A stretch of DNA of 34,453 bases from Promethearchaeota archaeon (lineage in GTDB: Archaea > Asgardarchaeota > Lokiarchaeia > Sigynarchaeales > SOKP01), in NCBI GenBank assembly GCA_019057775.1, contig JAHLWT010000161.1:1-34453 (forward strand), in the 5' to 3' direction. The notes under the pieces are model-generated. The model saw nothing but the letters and a program-made list of their open reading frames with translations, did no database searches and was not told the DNA's origin. Below, in pieces: positions 17,594 to 25,813 of this stretch. The stretch's first letter is position 1, and every line of letters begins with the position of its first letter. The position numbers and the translations under genes are program-made.

Positions 17594-17851
17594 ATGCGTA
17601 TCAGTGTTGAAGATTCTAGAACTGGAAAGATAATTAAATTGGATGTTAAAAATCATCATCAAGTTGAGAGGATTGTTGATATTATTATCAAACATATGGG
17701 TATAATCAGTGCTGAACAACGGTCTTATTCCTTAGTTCTTCAGGACCAAGAGCTTCCTTCAAGTATAACTATCGAAGATGCCATCCATAAGTTTGGTTTG
17801 AAAGAAAACGATAAATTAGTGTTGTGGGCGAAAGTTATAGGGGGTTCTTAA
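17594..17851 (+). CDS. Ubiquitin-like modifier, precursor ending Gly-Gly-Ser
   Basis: An 85-aa beta-grasp protein: 'MRISVEDSRTGKIIKLDV' (hairpin), a helix (~22-37), 'YSLVLQDQELPSS' and the final strand 'DKLVLWAKVIGGS'. The diglycine at 83-84 is followed by a single Ser85, so the precursor needs one residue removed before activation. An Rpn11-like JAMM protease, an E1 and an E2 are encoded next to it. The ATG at 17594 has a well-spaced AAGGTG; an upstream TTG at 17528 would add 22 residues through the tandem repeat but is less likely. Lysines at 12, 15, 19, 33, 66, 70, 74 and 80 could serve in chains. It is convergent with the E2 gene (25-bp gap). Confidence 0.88.
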   Translation: MRISVEDSRTGKIIKLDVKNHHQVERIVDIIIKHMGIISAEQRSYSLVLQDQELPSSITIEDAIHKFGLKENDKLVLWAKVIGGS

Positions 17852-17876
17852 TTAAAAAGGAGTTTAGACGTCGAAT

Positions 17877-18440
17877 TTAATCTTCAATGATTAAAATATC
17901 GTCATCATCATCTTCTCCCTCTGCTTCCAAATCTTCTTCCGTGACTCCTAGTTCCTCTTTAATCTCCTTCATTGTTTTATTTTTGAAGTATTCCGCAGCA
18001 TCTAAACACATTTGATAATTTAAAGGATCATCAGGATTTGGATTTTGTATTAAAGACATCAGAGCTTTAACAGTAGTCTCTAAATCAGAAAGACGGGACC
18101 ATTTTTTCAAAACATTCAAACAAATGTATCCTGTACCTGGATTCCCTGAAGAAGAATCAACGGGGTGAATATTTGGGTGAAAAATATTAGAGATCCATGA
18201 AAAATCAATACCTCCCGGATACGGGAAACTACGGTTGAGCTTTAAAAAAATATTATGAGATCGTTGTGGTACTAACTTTCCTTTTACTCGCATATATCCT
18301 AAGGTTCTTACATTTATATGGAATTCAACACTAGTATTATCTCTAATTATTGAATGTTGATCCAATACTTTTTGATTTTTAATGTTCTGGAGTTCATTTT
18401 CAACTCTATCTTTCCAAATTTCAAAGGGAAGCTCTGGCAA
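17877..18440 (-). CDS. Ubiquitin-conjugating enzyme E2-like
   Basis: A 187-aa UBC-fold protein. The HPN motif is intact ('NIFHPNIHP', His88-Asn90) and the catalytic Cys is C107 in 'GYICLNVLKKWS', followed by the conserved Trp and by 'SLIQNPNPDDPLN' (~128-140), a close match to eukaryotic E2s. The N-terminal helix ('WKDRVENELQNIKN') suits E1 docking. An acidic tail with five consecutive Asp (~170-187) recalls the acidic tail of Cdc34-type E2s. Translation begins at TTG with GAGGT nine bases upstream. It is probably the last gene of the minus-strand run longin-GTPase, longin-GTPase, JAMM, E1, E2. Confidence 0.92.
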   Translation of the reverse strand: MPELPFEIWKDRVENELQNIKNQKVLDQHSIIRDNTSVEFHINVRTLGYMRVKGKLVPQRSHNIFLKLNRSFPYPGGIDFSWISNIFHPNIHPVDSSSGNPGTGYICLNVLKKWSRLSDLETTVKALMSLIQNPNPDDPLNYQMCLDAAEYFKNKTMKEIKEELGVTEEDLEAEGEDDDDDILIIED

Positions 18441-18571
18441 CTCTTGTCTACCTCTATTATAATTTTACCCTATTAAGTTATTATTATGTTAGCTTTTTTA
18501 TTTATTACTTTTTCTGTTAATTATTTTTTTTGAATTACACTCGGTAATTATTCCATTTAATTGTTTTTTTT

Positions 18572-19456
18572 TTACGTATTTTTTTCATATGAACATGTCC
18601 AACATTTAGGATCCTTTGACTTTTTAACTACTTTGAACGTATTTAATAGCCCGTTATAATTCATCTGCTCACCTATTAAAGGTTTACCTATATTCGGATT
18701 CCACTTCCCATGTTCTTTAAAGTAGTCAAGTCCTAATACAAATTTCAGTACTTGTTGCGACTGTAGTCCACCGATAATGGAAGTCGTCGTTATGATCGTA
18801 GCTATTTTAGGTACCGTCTCACCTTCTGAAGATTCGATTTCTTCACCTGTACAAGAAAATTTCTTCCACATTAAATCTAAATCTGTACCCGAGATACTAC
18901 ATTGTAAGCATGCAGAGTCCCTTTCTCCGGAATAAACTGCTTGAACACTCCCAAAGAATTGTTCTATCCCCGAATCAATAAAGGGAACGTCATAATAATA
19001 TGAATAATTATTTGACTCCAATCGAGCCTCTACATTATCAAGGCAAGAACATACGACATCAGCTTTTTTATAAAGGGCTTTATCGATATCTTTTAAATCC
19101 TTTTTTATACCAATAATTTCCGTATCTGGGCTTAGTTCTTCACAGGCATTTTTAATAGCATCAACTTTATAATCATTATTTAATGCGCTTTGATTGTCAA
19201 ATAAGATACATCGATTTAAATTAGACACATTTATGAAATCATAATCAATTAGCATAATTTTTCCAATCCCAGTTAAAACTAAATTTTTAACAACCTCATT
19301 ACCAGTAGCTCCTGCCCCAACAATCATAACTGTTGCATCTGAAATTTTCTTCTGATCCCAACCAAGGATTCGTTTCTGGCGATCGAACTTATCTGAATCT
19401 ATCGATTCAACCTCAAAGACGGTGTAATCATCCTGATTATTTTCTTTATTTGCCAT
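18572..19456 (-). CDS. Ubiquitin-activating enzyme E1-like (ThiF/MoeB fold)
   Basis: A 294-aa adenylating enzyme that would activate the ubiquitin C-terminus with ATP and form a thioester. The nucleotide motif 'GAGATG' is at 47-52, 'DYDFINVSNLNR' at 71-82 contains the Asp and Arg-finger region, and 'CSCLDNVEAR' (~136-145) contains the catalytic Asp. A structural zinc is bound by C183/C186 and C285/C288. The candidate thioester Cys is C202 ('FSCTGEE'), in the crossover loop before 'VPKIATIITTTSIIGG'. It is a single-domain protein, unlike the duplicated eukaryotic Uba1, and lacks a fused ubiquitin-fold domain. It lies 25 bp after the JAMM gene. Confidence 0.92.
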   Translation of the reverse strand: MANKENNQDDYTVFEVESIDSDKFDRQKRILGWDQKKISDATVMIVGAGATGNEVVKNLVLTGIGKIMLIDYDFINVSNLNRCILFDNQSALNNDYKVDAIKNACEELSPDTEIIGIKKDLKDIDKALYKKADVVCSCLDNVEARLESNNYSYYYDVPFIDSGIEQFFGSVQAVYSGERDSACLQCSISGTDLDLMWKKFSCTGEEIESSEGETVPKIATIITTTSIIGGLQSQQVLKFVLGLDYFKEHGKWNPNIGKPLIGEQMNYNGLLNTFKVVKKSKDPKCWTCSYEKNT

Positions 19457-19481
19457 TATTCAATACTTTAGGGATCCATCG

Positions 19482-19973
19482 TTAACTTGTTCCTATAACC
19501 GCATAACTAATTGGTTTATACCCCTTCTCTGAATTGTTTGCTAACGTATAAAATCCAAGCTCGTCTCGAATGGGATCTACAACCAATGCTACTTGGTATG
19601 ATTCTGGAAAAAAATATTTTTGAGTTTTTAAATCTGTATTTGATAAAAAGCAACCGAAGCCTGGATGAGAATGCCACCATCCAACTACTCTAAGGGATGT
19701 ATTCTCTGACTTCCTTTTCAATCTTTGAAATTTATTCTCATACTTACCAGCAGCACCCTCTATTTGGGCGGTCGAGTATTCTTCACTGTGAATTGCTCCT
19801 AGAAGAAAAAGTAAATCCTCGATTTTAACATAAAGTTTATCATCCCATTTTAATATGCTTCCAATCAAATATCCAAAAATTTCCTTTTCAAAACTTTTAC
19901 AATACAGAATGATTTTTTTTGTAGTATTTTCATTAATGTACACAGGAAATACATAATTTTCTTCTATTGTCAT
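19482..19973 (-). CDS. JAMM/MPN+ deubiquitinase, Rpn11-like
   Basis: A 163-aa zinc metalloprotease. The JAMM motif is complete: Glu31 ('KEIFGYLIG'), and 'HSHPGFGCFLSNTD' with His101, His103, Ser111 and Asp114. 'VVGWWHSHPGFGCFLS' is close to eukaryotic Rpn11 ('VVGWYHSHPGFGCWLS'), including the Ins-1 substrate-binding loop, and is less like generic bacterial JAB proteins. The expected jobs are trimming the Ser after Gly-Gly of the ubiquitin precursor and removing ubiquitin from targets. The C-terminal helical extension of proteasomal Rpn11 is absent. It lies 48 bp downstream of a longin-GTPase gene and 25 bp upstream of E1, so it is probably cotranscribed with both. Confidence 0.93.
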   Translation of the reverse strand: MTIEENYVFPVYINENTTKKIILYCKSFEKEIFGYLIGSILKWDDKLYVKIEDLLFLLGAIHSEEYSTAQIEGAAGKYENKFQRLKRKSENTSLRVVGWWHSHPGFGCFLSNTDLKTQKYFFPESYQVALVVDPIRDELGFYTLANNSEKGYKPISYAVIGTS

Positions 19974-20021
19974 ATTTTTAAGTTCTTATAAATTTGTAAG
20001 ATTTCATATTTTATAATATGC

Positions 20022-20903
20022 TTATCTCTTTTCAAATTTCTCAATGATCGAAATTTCTAGCATTCTTTTAATTATTGTATAAATATTTTCTCGGGAATCT
20101 TTCTGAGTTGCTGAAAATCCGAATGTCGTTAATCCAAATGACTCACTAATTTTATGTGGATCAAAAGAAGAGTTTATTGAATCTTGAAAATTAGCAAGAA
20201 TATAAAAATCTGCTTTCTTTACCTGATCTTTTAAACGAGTGTATAAGCCCATTGTTCTACTTAAATTACCTGCTCCTGAATTTGTTACAATACAAATTAT
20301 ATTTACTGTTCTTAATAGCGAGCTATAATCCTTAGCACGCTCAACCAAGTTTTGAAAATTAATTTCTCGTAGAATGACCTGAGTAATTCCTTTTAAATCA
20401 GTTAAATTGACAGCCTTTTCTATAGTTTCGTTCATATCGTCATCTATTCTTAAAACAGTTTCTCCGGGAAATAAATTCATGATGGAAGTCTTACCTACCC
20501 CTGTTTCGCCGACTAATAATATCTTAGGTGGAACATAAATCTGGTCACATGCGAAATCATCTAAGTCCTCAATTTTAATTGAATTTCCTACTGGTTTTCC
20601 TACTTTAGTTTGCTGTTTGTAAAATTCTTCTTTTAATAAATTTAATTTATTTCTTACTTCTTCTTCTGGATCTTTAATATCACTGACAATTATAAATAAA
20701 TTATCTTGGTTATCATGTGAATACACATAATTAAAATTTGTAAAATTTAGGGAACTTATGCGTTCTCCAATTACTTTTTTCCCAACATGATTAATTGAAG
20801 TCAAAAATTTAATTGTTTCTTTATCTTGGTGATTTGACCCAAAAAATGTCTTAGAATAGACTAAATCGCCATTTGCTCCAATTATAATTATTTTCGATAT
20901 CAT
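20022..20903 (-). CDS. Longin domain fused to a degenerate small GTPase (copy 1)
   Basis: A 293-aa protein. Residues 1-~97 have a longin-type pattern: 'MISKIIIIGANGDLVYSKTFF', central strands ending 'NYVYSHD' and 'LFIIVSD', then helix 'EEVRNKLNLLKEEFY'. After a short linker a P-loop GTPase domain starts with 'KILLVGETGVGKTS' (P-loop 132-139). Later motifs are 'IICIVTNSGAGNL' and 'ILANFQD' where N-K-x-D is expected (G4, with Lys replaced), and a G5-like 'GFSATQ'. No canonical DxxG (G3) is visible. Longin domains act on GTPases in eukaryotic trafficking (SRX domain of SR-alpha, Mon1/Ccz1). Here both are in one chain, and a paralogue lies immediately upstream. Its role beside the ubiquitin genes is unknown. 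Confidence 0.8.
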   Translation of the reverse strand: MISKIIIIGANGDLVYSKTFFGSNHQDKETIKFLTSINHVGKKVIGERISSLNFTNFNYVYSHDNQDNLFIIVSDIKDPEEEVRNKLNLLKEEFYKQQTKVGKPVGNSIKIEDLDDFACDQIYVPPKILLVGETGVGKTSIMNLFPGETVLRIDDDMNETIEKAVNLTDLKGITQVILREINFQNLVERAKDYSSLLRTVNIICIVTNSGAGNLSRTMGLYTRLKDQVKKADFYILANFQDSINSSFDPHKISESFGLTTFGFSATQKDSRENIYTIIKRMLEISIIEKFEKR

Positions 20904-21024
20904 ATTAGATTTCTAATTACTCTCAACTAGAAATGGAAAATACATAATATTAACTTTTCCCAATCTACACTCTTAAAATTAAATATTATACACATATCCT
21001 ATTTTCCACTTTGAGCTTATTTTT

Positions 21025-21921
21025 TTAGGTTTCTTTACTTTTAATCTTTTCAGTAATCGATGCCCGTATCATTTTATTGAATATTGAATACATTTTTTCT
21101 TTTGCAGATTCATGGATTGCAGAAAATCCAAAAGTTTTGACATCAAATAACTCTTCTACCTTTTCTGGTTCATATGAGGTTTTTGTTAGATCTTGAAAAT
21201 TCGCGATAATATAAAAATCAGCTTTCTCTACTTTCTGTACCAATTGTGAATATAACCTTCTGGTTCGGCCTAGATTACTTGCACCTGAATTAGTAACGAT
21301 GCAAATAATGTCGAATGAGTCTAATATGGCTCTATAAATTTTGGAATGATCTATTAAATCTTTTAAATCCATTTCTCTTAAAATAGCTTCATTCATCCTT
21401 TTAATATTTGGCAAAGGAATTAGTTTTTGAATGATTTCATTCATATCATCATCTAATTCTAAAATAGTTTCTCCAGGAAAGAGATTTATGATTGTCGACT
21501 TGCCAACCCCACTTTCCCCGACTATTAATATCTTTGGGGGTAAGAATATATTGTCTTCAACAAACTCGTCGAAGGGTTCAAATTTTTTAGTTTCACAACT
21601 CCAATTTATTAAATCATCATGATAACGCCCGATAAACTCATTTTTTAACAAATCTAATTTCTCTCGTGCTTCTTCTTCAGGATCGTCAATATCAGTAACG
21701 ATTATGAACATACATAACTTTTCATCATCATGGGTATAAATAAAATTGAAATTTCTGAAATTTAATGATTCTATTTCTCCGCCACCAATCTCCTTTGCAA
21801 TATTACTAATTGCTGTGAGGAATCCGCTAACTAAATCATTATCAATGGTAGTATCTCCAAAAAAGATTTTTGAGTAACAGAGAACGCCACCAGACATTAT
21901 TATTAGAATTTTGGATATCAT
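21025..21921 (-). CDS. Longin domain fused to a degenerate small GTPase (copy 2)
   Basis: A 298-aa paralogue of the downstream gene with the same layout: longin 1-~100 ('MISKILIIMSGGVLCYSKIFFG', 'NFIYTHDDEKLCMFIIVTDI'), linker, then GTPase with P-loop 'GESGVGKS' (135-142). The G4 position is again 'ANFQD' and G5 'GFSAI'; 'ELDDDMNEII' is shared by both copies and may be a switch element. The two copies are clearly related but diverged throughout, so the duplication is old and both have probably been kept by selection. The gap between them is 121 bp. It is the first gene of the run leading to JAMM, E1 and E2, so its promoter (21922-22040) may drive the whole set. Confidence 0.8.
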   Translation of the reverse strand: MISKILIIMSGGVLCYSKIFFGDTTIDNDLVSGFLTAISNIAKEIGGGEIESLNFRNFNFIYTHDDEKLCMFIIVTDIDDPEEEAREKLDLLKNEFIGRYHDDLINWSCETKKFEPFDEFVEDNIFLPPKILIVGESGVGKSTIINLFPGETILELDDDMNEIIQKLIPLPNIKRMNEAILREMDLKDLIDHSKIYRAILDSFDIICIVTNSGASNLGRTRRLYSQLVQKVEKADFYIIANFQDLTKTSYEPEKVEELFDVKTFGFSAIHESAKEKMYSIFNKMIRASITEKIKSKET

Positions 21922-22042
21922 AGTTGAATTCTTAAATATTCAATTAATAATTAATTTAATAATAGATTGGTTGATTATTTAAAATAACTGTGCGAAACTT
22001 ATAATAATTTCATCTAACCAATATAAAAAACTGTGAAGCGAT

Positions 22043-22195
22043 TTGAATAACAAAGAAGAAAATTCAGAATCAGATGATCATGAGCCTACTATAATAGGAA
22101 CAGAAGACCAAACAATAGAAGAACAAAAACCACCTAATGATAAAATAGTTCACTATGAAATCATTAAAGATAATATGAACTCTGAATCAGAATAA
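22043..22195 (+). CDS. Possible small acidic protein (50 aa)
   Basis: A TTG-initiated frame of 50 codons, rich in Asp/Glu and hydrophilic ('NNKEENSESDDHEP', 'IEEQKPPNDK'), ends at TAA 22193-22195. It resembles a disordered acidic N-terminus, and downstream sequence is non-coding, so it could be a real small protein or the remains of a longer gene. The Shine-Dalgarno is weak. The rest of 21922-22560 holds only the NifU-type 3' remnant and AT-rich sequence. Confidence 0.3.
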   Translation: MNNKEENSESDDHEPTIIGTEDQTIEEQKPPNDKIVHYEIIKDNMNSESE

Positions 22196-22300
22196 GATAT
22201 GTTAATGATTTTATAAAACGCACTTAAAGAATTATAATCAAAAGCAGATCAAAAATAAAAAGGAAAAGAATAGTCGAATTAAATAGAGAATTAAAGCCTT

Positions 22301-22348
22301 TCTTATTAAAAAGGAACACTTACAACTTCTTTAACTTCAGATACGAAT
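22301..22348 (-). repeat. Detached 3' end of a NifU-like gene (repeat copy L)
   Basis: On the minus strand this encodes VSEVKEVVSVPF then TAA (stop at 22306-22308). It matches the end of the decayed NifU-like gene at 25771-26062, which ends VPEVKEVVAVPY. At DNA level 41 of 48 positions agree with 25766-25813 in the same orientation. Nothing else of a NifU gene is present here. The pair of copies brackets the HNH cassette. Confidence 0.75.
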
Positions 22349-22560
22349 ATAAGAACAGTTAAGCAATTTTTGCCAATCAAATTATTAATTTTATATATTT
22401 TTAGTATGTGAATTCTCTATTTTAATATATATCAATATTTCTGTATTAATAACGTAATTTTTATTAAATCCTAACCCTCTTTGATTTAAATAGCTATATT
22501 GTGCCATATATTATTGAATTTTAATTGTAAAAAAAATTATTAAATTTTATATTTTGAAAA

Positions 22561-23151
22561 ATGCCCAAACAAAGAATCCCTCAATCATTAAGATTCGCTA
22601 TTTGGTATGCTCACGATAAACAAAGTGGTTATGAAGGTATACCGATATTATTTGATGATATGGAAATAGATCATATTATTCCAGAACGAGTCTTATATAA
22701 TCCAAGAGAGCCAGATGAATTTGAAAAATGGAAAGAGAAATATGATTTAGATAAAGATTTTGATATTCACGGTATTGAAAACCTCTGCCCTTCCACGAGA
22801 GCTTTTAATTTAAAAAAAAGTGATAATGGTTTATACGATGAAACTGATGCTTTTAAGAAATACATAATAAAATCATTAATAAAATCAAGACAGTTAAAAC
22901 CTAAAATTGAGGAGCAAAGCAAAAAATTCAAAAAAGAATTTGATGCCAGGAAAACAAAAACGAGATTAATTGATATTAATACTATTGAACAAATTATCAA
23001 AAAATCAAACATAGGCATTAAAACAATAATCGAATCAACGGAATTACCATTTGATTATAATGTAATAACTGAGATAGAAGAAAAAAGGAAATACGATAAA
23101 ATTTTAGAAAAATACAGGATTAAAAGAGTGGTTTTTTTCAATTACGGTTAA
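22561..23151 (+). CDS. HNH endonuclease-domain protein
   Basis: A 196-aa protein. The HNH/beta-beta-alpha-metal core is 'MEIDHIIPERVL' (His of D-H, ~44-47) followed after a 40-residue insert by 'IHGIENLCPSTRAFNLKKSD' (~76-95, with the Asn and closing region). The N-terminus 'SLRFAIWYAHDKQSG' is typical of HNH proteins with an early aromatic helix. The C-terminal half (~110-196) is Lys-rich, helical and of unknown function. The TAA stop at 23149-23151 is followed by 49 open codons in the same frame leading into the next ORF, so the HNH part may originally have been the N-terminus of a ~780-aa protein. No methyltransferase or ATPase is beside it. Confidence 0.8.
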   Translation: MPKQRIPQSLRFAIWYAHDKQSGYEGIPILFDDMEIDHIIPERVLYNPREPDEFEKWKEKYDLDKDFDIHGIENLCPSTRAFNLKKSDNGLYDETDAFKKYIIKSLIKSRQLKPKIEEQSKKFKKEFDARKTKTRLIDINTIEQIIKKSNIGIKTIIESTELPFDYNVITEIEEKRKYDKILEKYRIKRVVFFNYG

Positions 23152-24903
23152 TATCTTGAAATTAAGGATTGTATAAGGTATTCCTACAACAATAAATTAG
23201 GTGAGGAAGCCTTTTGGATAAATATAATAGACGATTTCATTGAAAAAATTGATAATGGTGTTTTAAAGAAGAAACTGTTCTATGAAAAAGCATTCGCAAT
23301 GTTTAAAACAGAAAAAGATTGGACTCTAATCGAAGTTGAACTCTTGGGGTATTTTAAATCTATAAGAAATGAAGGGAATATGGAAGTTTTAGAACAATCA
23401 GCAAATCTTTTTAATATTTTTAATGGAGAATTTCAAAGAAATAGAGTAAAATCCGAATTATCGAGCGTTTTAGAAATAAGAAATATGCTAAAAGATGCAC
23501 TAGATTTGAGAATTCAAAATTCAGAGACAAAATCAAGAATTACTCAATTAAAATTTAGAAAATTAATGCTTAATTTCGGAATTAAACAAGAGGATATAAA
23601 AGAAAATAATGGTATTGTTGATAAAGATATAACTAATAAAGCTTGGGCGGATCGTATTATTCACGAATTTAGCGAGTTCACTTCATTAATAGAAAATCCA
23701 CAATATTTCGATACTTGTCAATACTATAATCTTTTAAAAGGTTTTTCTGAAAAAATTCCTATAATTGAAAATCATAATGATTTTGATAATTTATTCGAAA
23801 AAGTAACAAAGTTAAAAGATAGATACAACGGAAATAATTCATCAATAAAGGATTTAATGAAGAGAGCGATTAGAATTTTTAGGAGCGGAAATTATTCACG
23901 ATCAATAGAGCAGTTTCAAAAGATAAAAACAAAAGCATTTAACCCCGATAAATTATACGATTGTGTATTTGCATACTATTTCATTGGATTATGTTTTGAG
24001 CAAATTGGGTTGTTATACGCATCAAAATACTACTTTTTAACGGCGTTTTATTTGTCAAATGAATTAGATTCAGATTATAATGCTAAGCAACTTACTTATG
24101 AATGTGGAATGGACAGTATTGCAAAAATAAACTTTAGGTTAAATCACACGAAAGAAGCCGTACATTCAACTTTTAATTCATTAACGTTGAGGTTATATTA
24201 TTCTTCTAATATGGTTGATTTTGGAGATCGTGAAAACTCACAAAATAGCAATATCAATACGTTATTTAATCTCATAATACAAATCTACATAAACGAGAAA
24301 TATTATGGTTCTGAGGATACATTCAATCTAATGGTTAATTTACTCAACAATTTTGGGGTATTAGATATTATTGAGAGGAGTTTAGAATCCATAACTTCGG
24401 ATGAGTTGAAAATTTTCACAGATAATATTGAAAAAAAAGAAGATAGAACTCATTTAGATATCAAAAAGGATAGATCTTACAGTTGGCAACAACTTGATGT
24501 AAATTGGACGGTAAAATGGGACAACGAAGTGGTACCTCCCCAGATCTCGGATGAATTCATTTCTTATATCCAAATAATTCTTTTTAGCCTAAGAGATATA
24601 GATGTCTCATTTATTGAAGATACTATTTTAATCAATCTATCAATTTCTGAAGAAGTTGGATATGGCGGGATTCGGGATGGTTATGGTCACACAGTAAATT
24701 TAGCAGAAAGTGCAAGTAATAGTTCATACCGCTACAATATTAGTAATATATTTGGTGTTTTGTATGGTATAATCTCTAATTGTGCAATAGTATCGGAAGA
24801 ACAATTCCACGAAGAAATAAAACCCATATTCAGAGATAATTACCTAAGTAACTCATATCAATATATGTGGATTAATACTTTTGGAAGTGAGAGAATTGAC
24901 TAA
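23152..24903 (+). CDS. TPR-like helical protein downstream of HNH (same frame, no start before 23299)
   Basis: The frame is open from the codon after the HNH stop. The first ATG is at 23299 (534 aa to 24903), and no GTG or TTG lies before it. The 49 codons before the ATG read like protein ('NNKLGEEAFWINIIDDFIEK'). The body is helical, with a TPR-like region near residues 190-300 of the ATG form ('AIRIFRSGNYSRSIEQFQKI', then 'AYYFIGLCFEQIGLLYASKY'). The C-terminal part has 'YGGIRDGYGHTVNLAESAS' and no family I recognise. It is either a separate gene from 23299 or the second part of an HNH fusion split by a nonsense codon. It overlaps the next gene by 17-23 bp. Confidence 0.6.
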   Translation, partial: YLEIKDCIRYSYNNKLGEEAFWINIIDDFIEKIDNGVLKKKLFYEKAFAMFKTEKDWTLIEVELLGYFKSIRNEGNMEVLEQSANLFNIFNGEFQRNRVKSELSSVLEIRNMLKDALDLRIQNSETKSRITQLKFRKLMLNFGIKQEDIKENNGIVDKDITNKAWADRIIHEFSEFTSLIENPQYFDTCQYYNLLKGFSEKIPIIENHNDFDNLFEKVTKLKDRYNGNNSSIKDLMKRAIRIFRSGNYSRSIEQFQKIKTKAFNPDKLYDCVFAYYFIGLCFEQIGLLYASKYYFLTAFYLSNELDSDYNAKQLTYECGMDSIAKINFRLNHTKEAVHSTFNSLTLRLYYSSNMVDFGDRENSQNSNINTLFNLIIQIYINEKYYGSEDTFNLMVNLLNNFGVLDIIERSLESITSDELKIFTDNIEKKEDRTHLDIKKDRSYSWQQLDVNWTVKWDNEVVPPQISDEFISYIQIILFSLRDIDVSFIEDTILINLSISEEVGYGGIRDGYGHTVNLAESASNSSYRYNISNIFGVLYGIISNCAIVSEEQFHEEIKPIFRDNYLSNSYQYMWINTFGSERID

Positions 24904-25390
24904 ATTAAGCAAATTCTATAATGAGGATGAATCGAACAAAATGATTGAAAGGAGATATAAGAATTGTATCCCCTCAATTCGTCTAACATTAAAACGAATT
25001 ATTCCTACAAAAAGATTTCAATTTTTAAAGAACTCGTTACGATCACAAAGATGGAAAGATTGGCACATATTGATGGGAATATTCAATTTTGTAATGAATT
25101 ACAGGATGGAAAAAATGGGGATATCAGGAAATCGATATGCTATGATTAAATTTCAAGAAACATATCCATATCAAGAAGAAAAAGATGATAGTGTTTATGT
25201 TCCACTAAGTGAATTCACAGAAGAGAATTTAAAAGTTGGGTTAGAATCGAGTATGCTTGCGACTATTTGTGCATTGGGTTTAAGTCTTCCTCATAATACT
25301 GCAATAAAAAAAGAAAAAATAAGTGAAATTCTAAATAAGTTTAATTATTGGGAAGATGATGTTGAACACGAGGCATTATTTGATTTATAG
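24887..25390 (+). CDS. Small unknown protein, third member of the HNH cassette
   Basis: About 168 aa in the +1 frame relative to the preceding gene. GTG at 24887 or TTG at 24881 is a possible start; both lie inside the end of the upstream gene, giving an overlap of 17-23 bp. The N-terminal half is basic and helical ('RRYKNCIPSIRLTLKRIIP'); the C-terminal part is acidic. No motif recognised. Either translation is coupled, as in a working operon, or a frameshift has split this part from the upstream protein, since the two frames read into each other smoothly near 'FGSE'. Confidence 0.5.
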   Translation: MRELTKLSKFYNEDESNKMIERRYKNCIPSIRLTLKRIIPTKRFQFLKNSLRSQRWKDWHILMGIFNFVMNYRMEKMGISGNRYAMIKFQETYPYQEEKDDSVYVPLSEFTEENLKVGLESSMLATICALGLSLPHNTAIKKEKISEILNKFNYWEDDVEHEALFDL

Positions 25391-25521
25391 TGATATTTGA
25401 AAATGATTGATTTTTGAAATCAAACAAAACTTTCCAAGCGCTCATATAAAAGAGCTGGGCGTGGATTTTATTTTTCAAAGTGAACTAGAGCCATATTTGA
25501 AGAGATAACCCGAAAATTTAA

Positions 25522-25740
25522 ACTTCTGGAATACGTTTAAAAGCTATTGATTTACATTTTAACCAAATATCCCAAATTAAGGGTTTTGAGAATTTAAAAA
25601 ACTTGGAAACTTTATATTTAAGTAGTAATCCTCTTAAGACAAGTTACTTGGAAAAATTCGGCGGTCTAAGTTCAGTTGGATATGCTTTAGATCTTCAAGC
25701 TTTTGTCCAACATTCCTCACACAAGGTTCATAAAAAATAA
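25522..25740 (+). pseudogene. Leucine-rich-repeat gene remnant
   Basis: A frame open from 25522 to TAA 25740 without a start codon reads 'AIDLHFNQISQIKGFENLKN' and then 'LETLYLSSNPLKT', two clear LRR units with LxxLxLxxNxL spacing, then a non-LRR tail. It is the C-terminal end of an LRR protein whose upstream part is gone; the 130 bp before it have no coding look. It supports the view that this segment collects gene debris. Confidence 0.65.
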
Positions 25741-25765
25741 AAAAAGAATAGGGAAATCTTGTACC

Positions 25766-25813
25766 TCTTATTAGTAAGGAACAGCTACAACTTCTTTAAC
25801 TTCGGGAACGAAT
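25766..25813 (-). repeat. NifU-like 3'-end direct repeat (copy R)
   Basis: This is the partner of 22301-22348 (41 of 48 identical, same orientation) and belongs to the end of the decayed NifU-like gene. The pair is ~3.4 kb apart and flanks the HNH cassette plus the LRR remnant. Confidence 0.7.
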
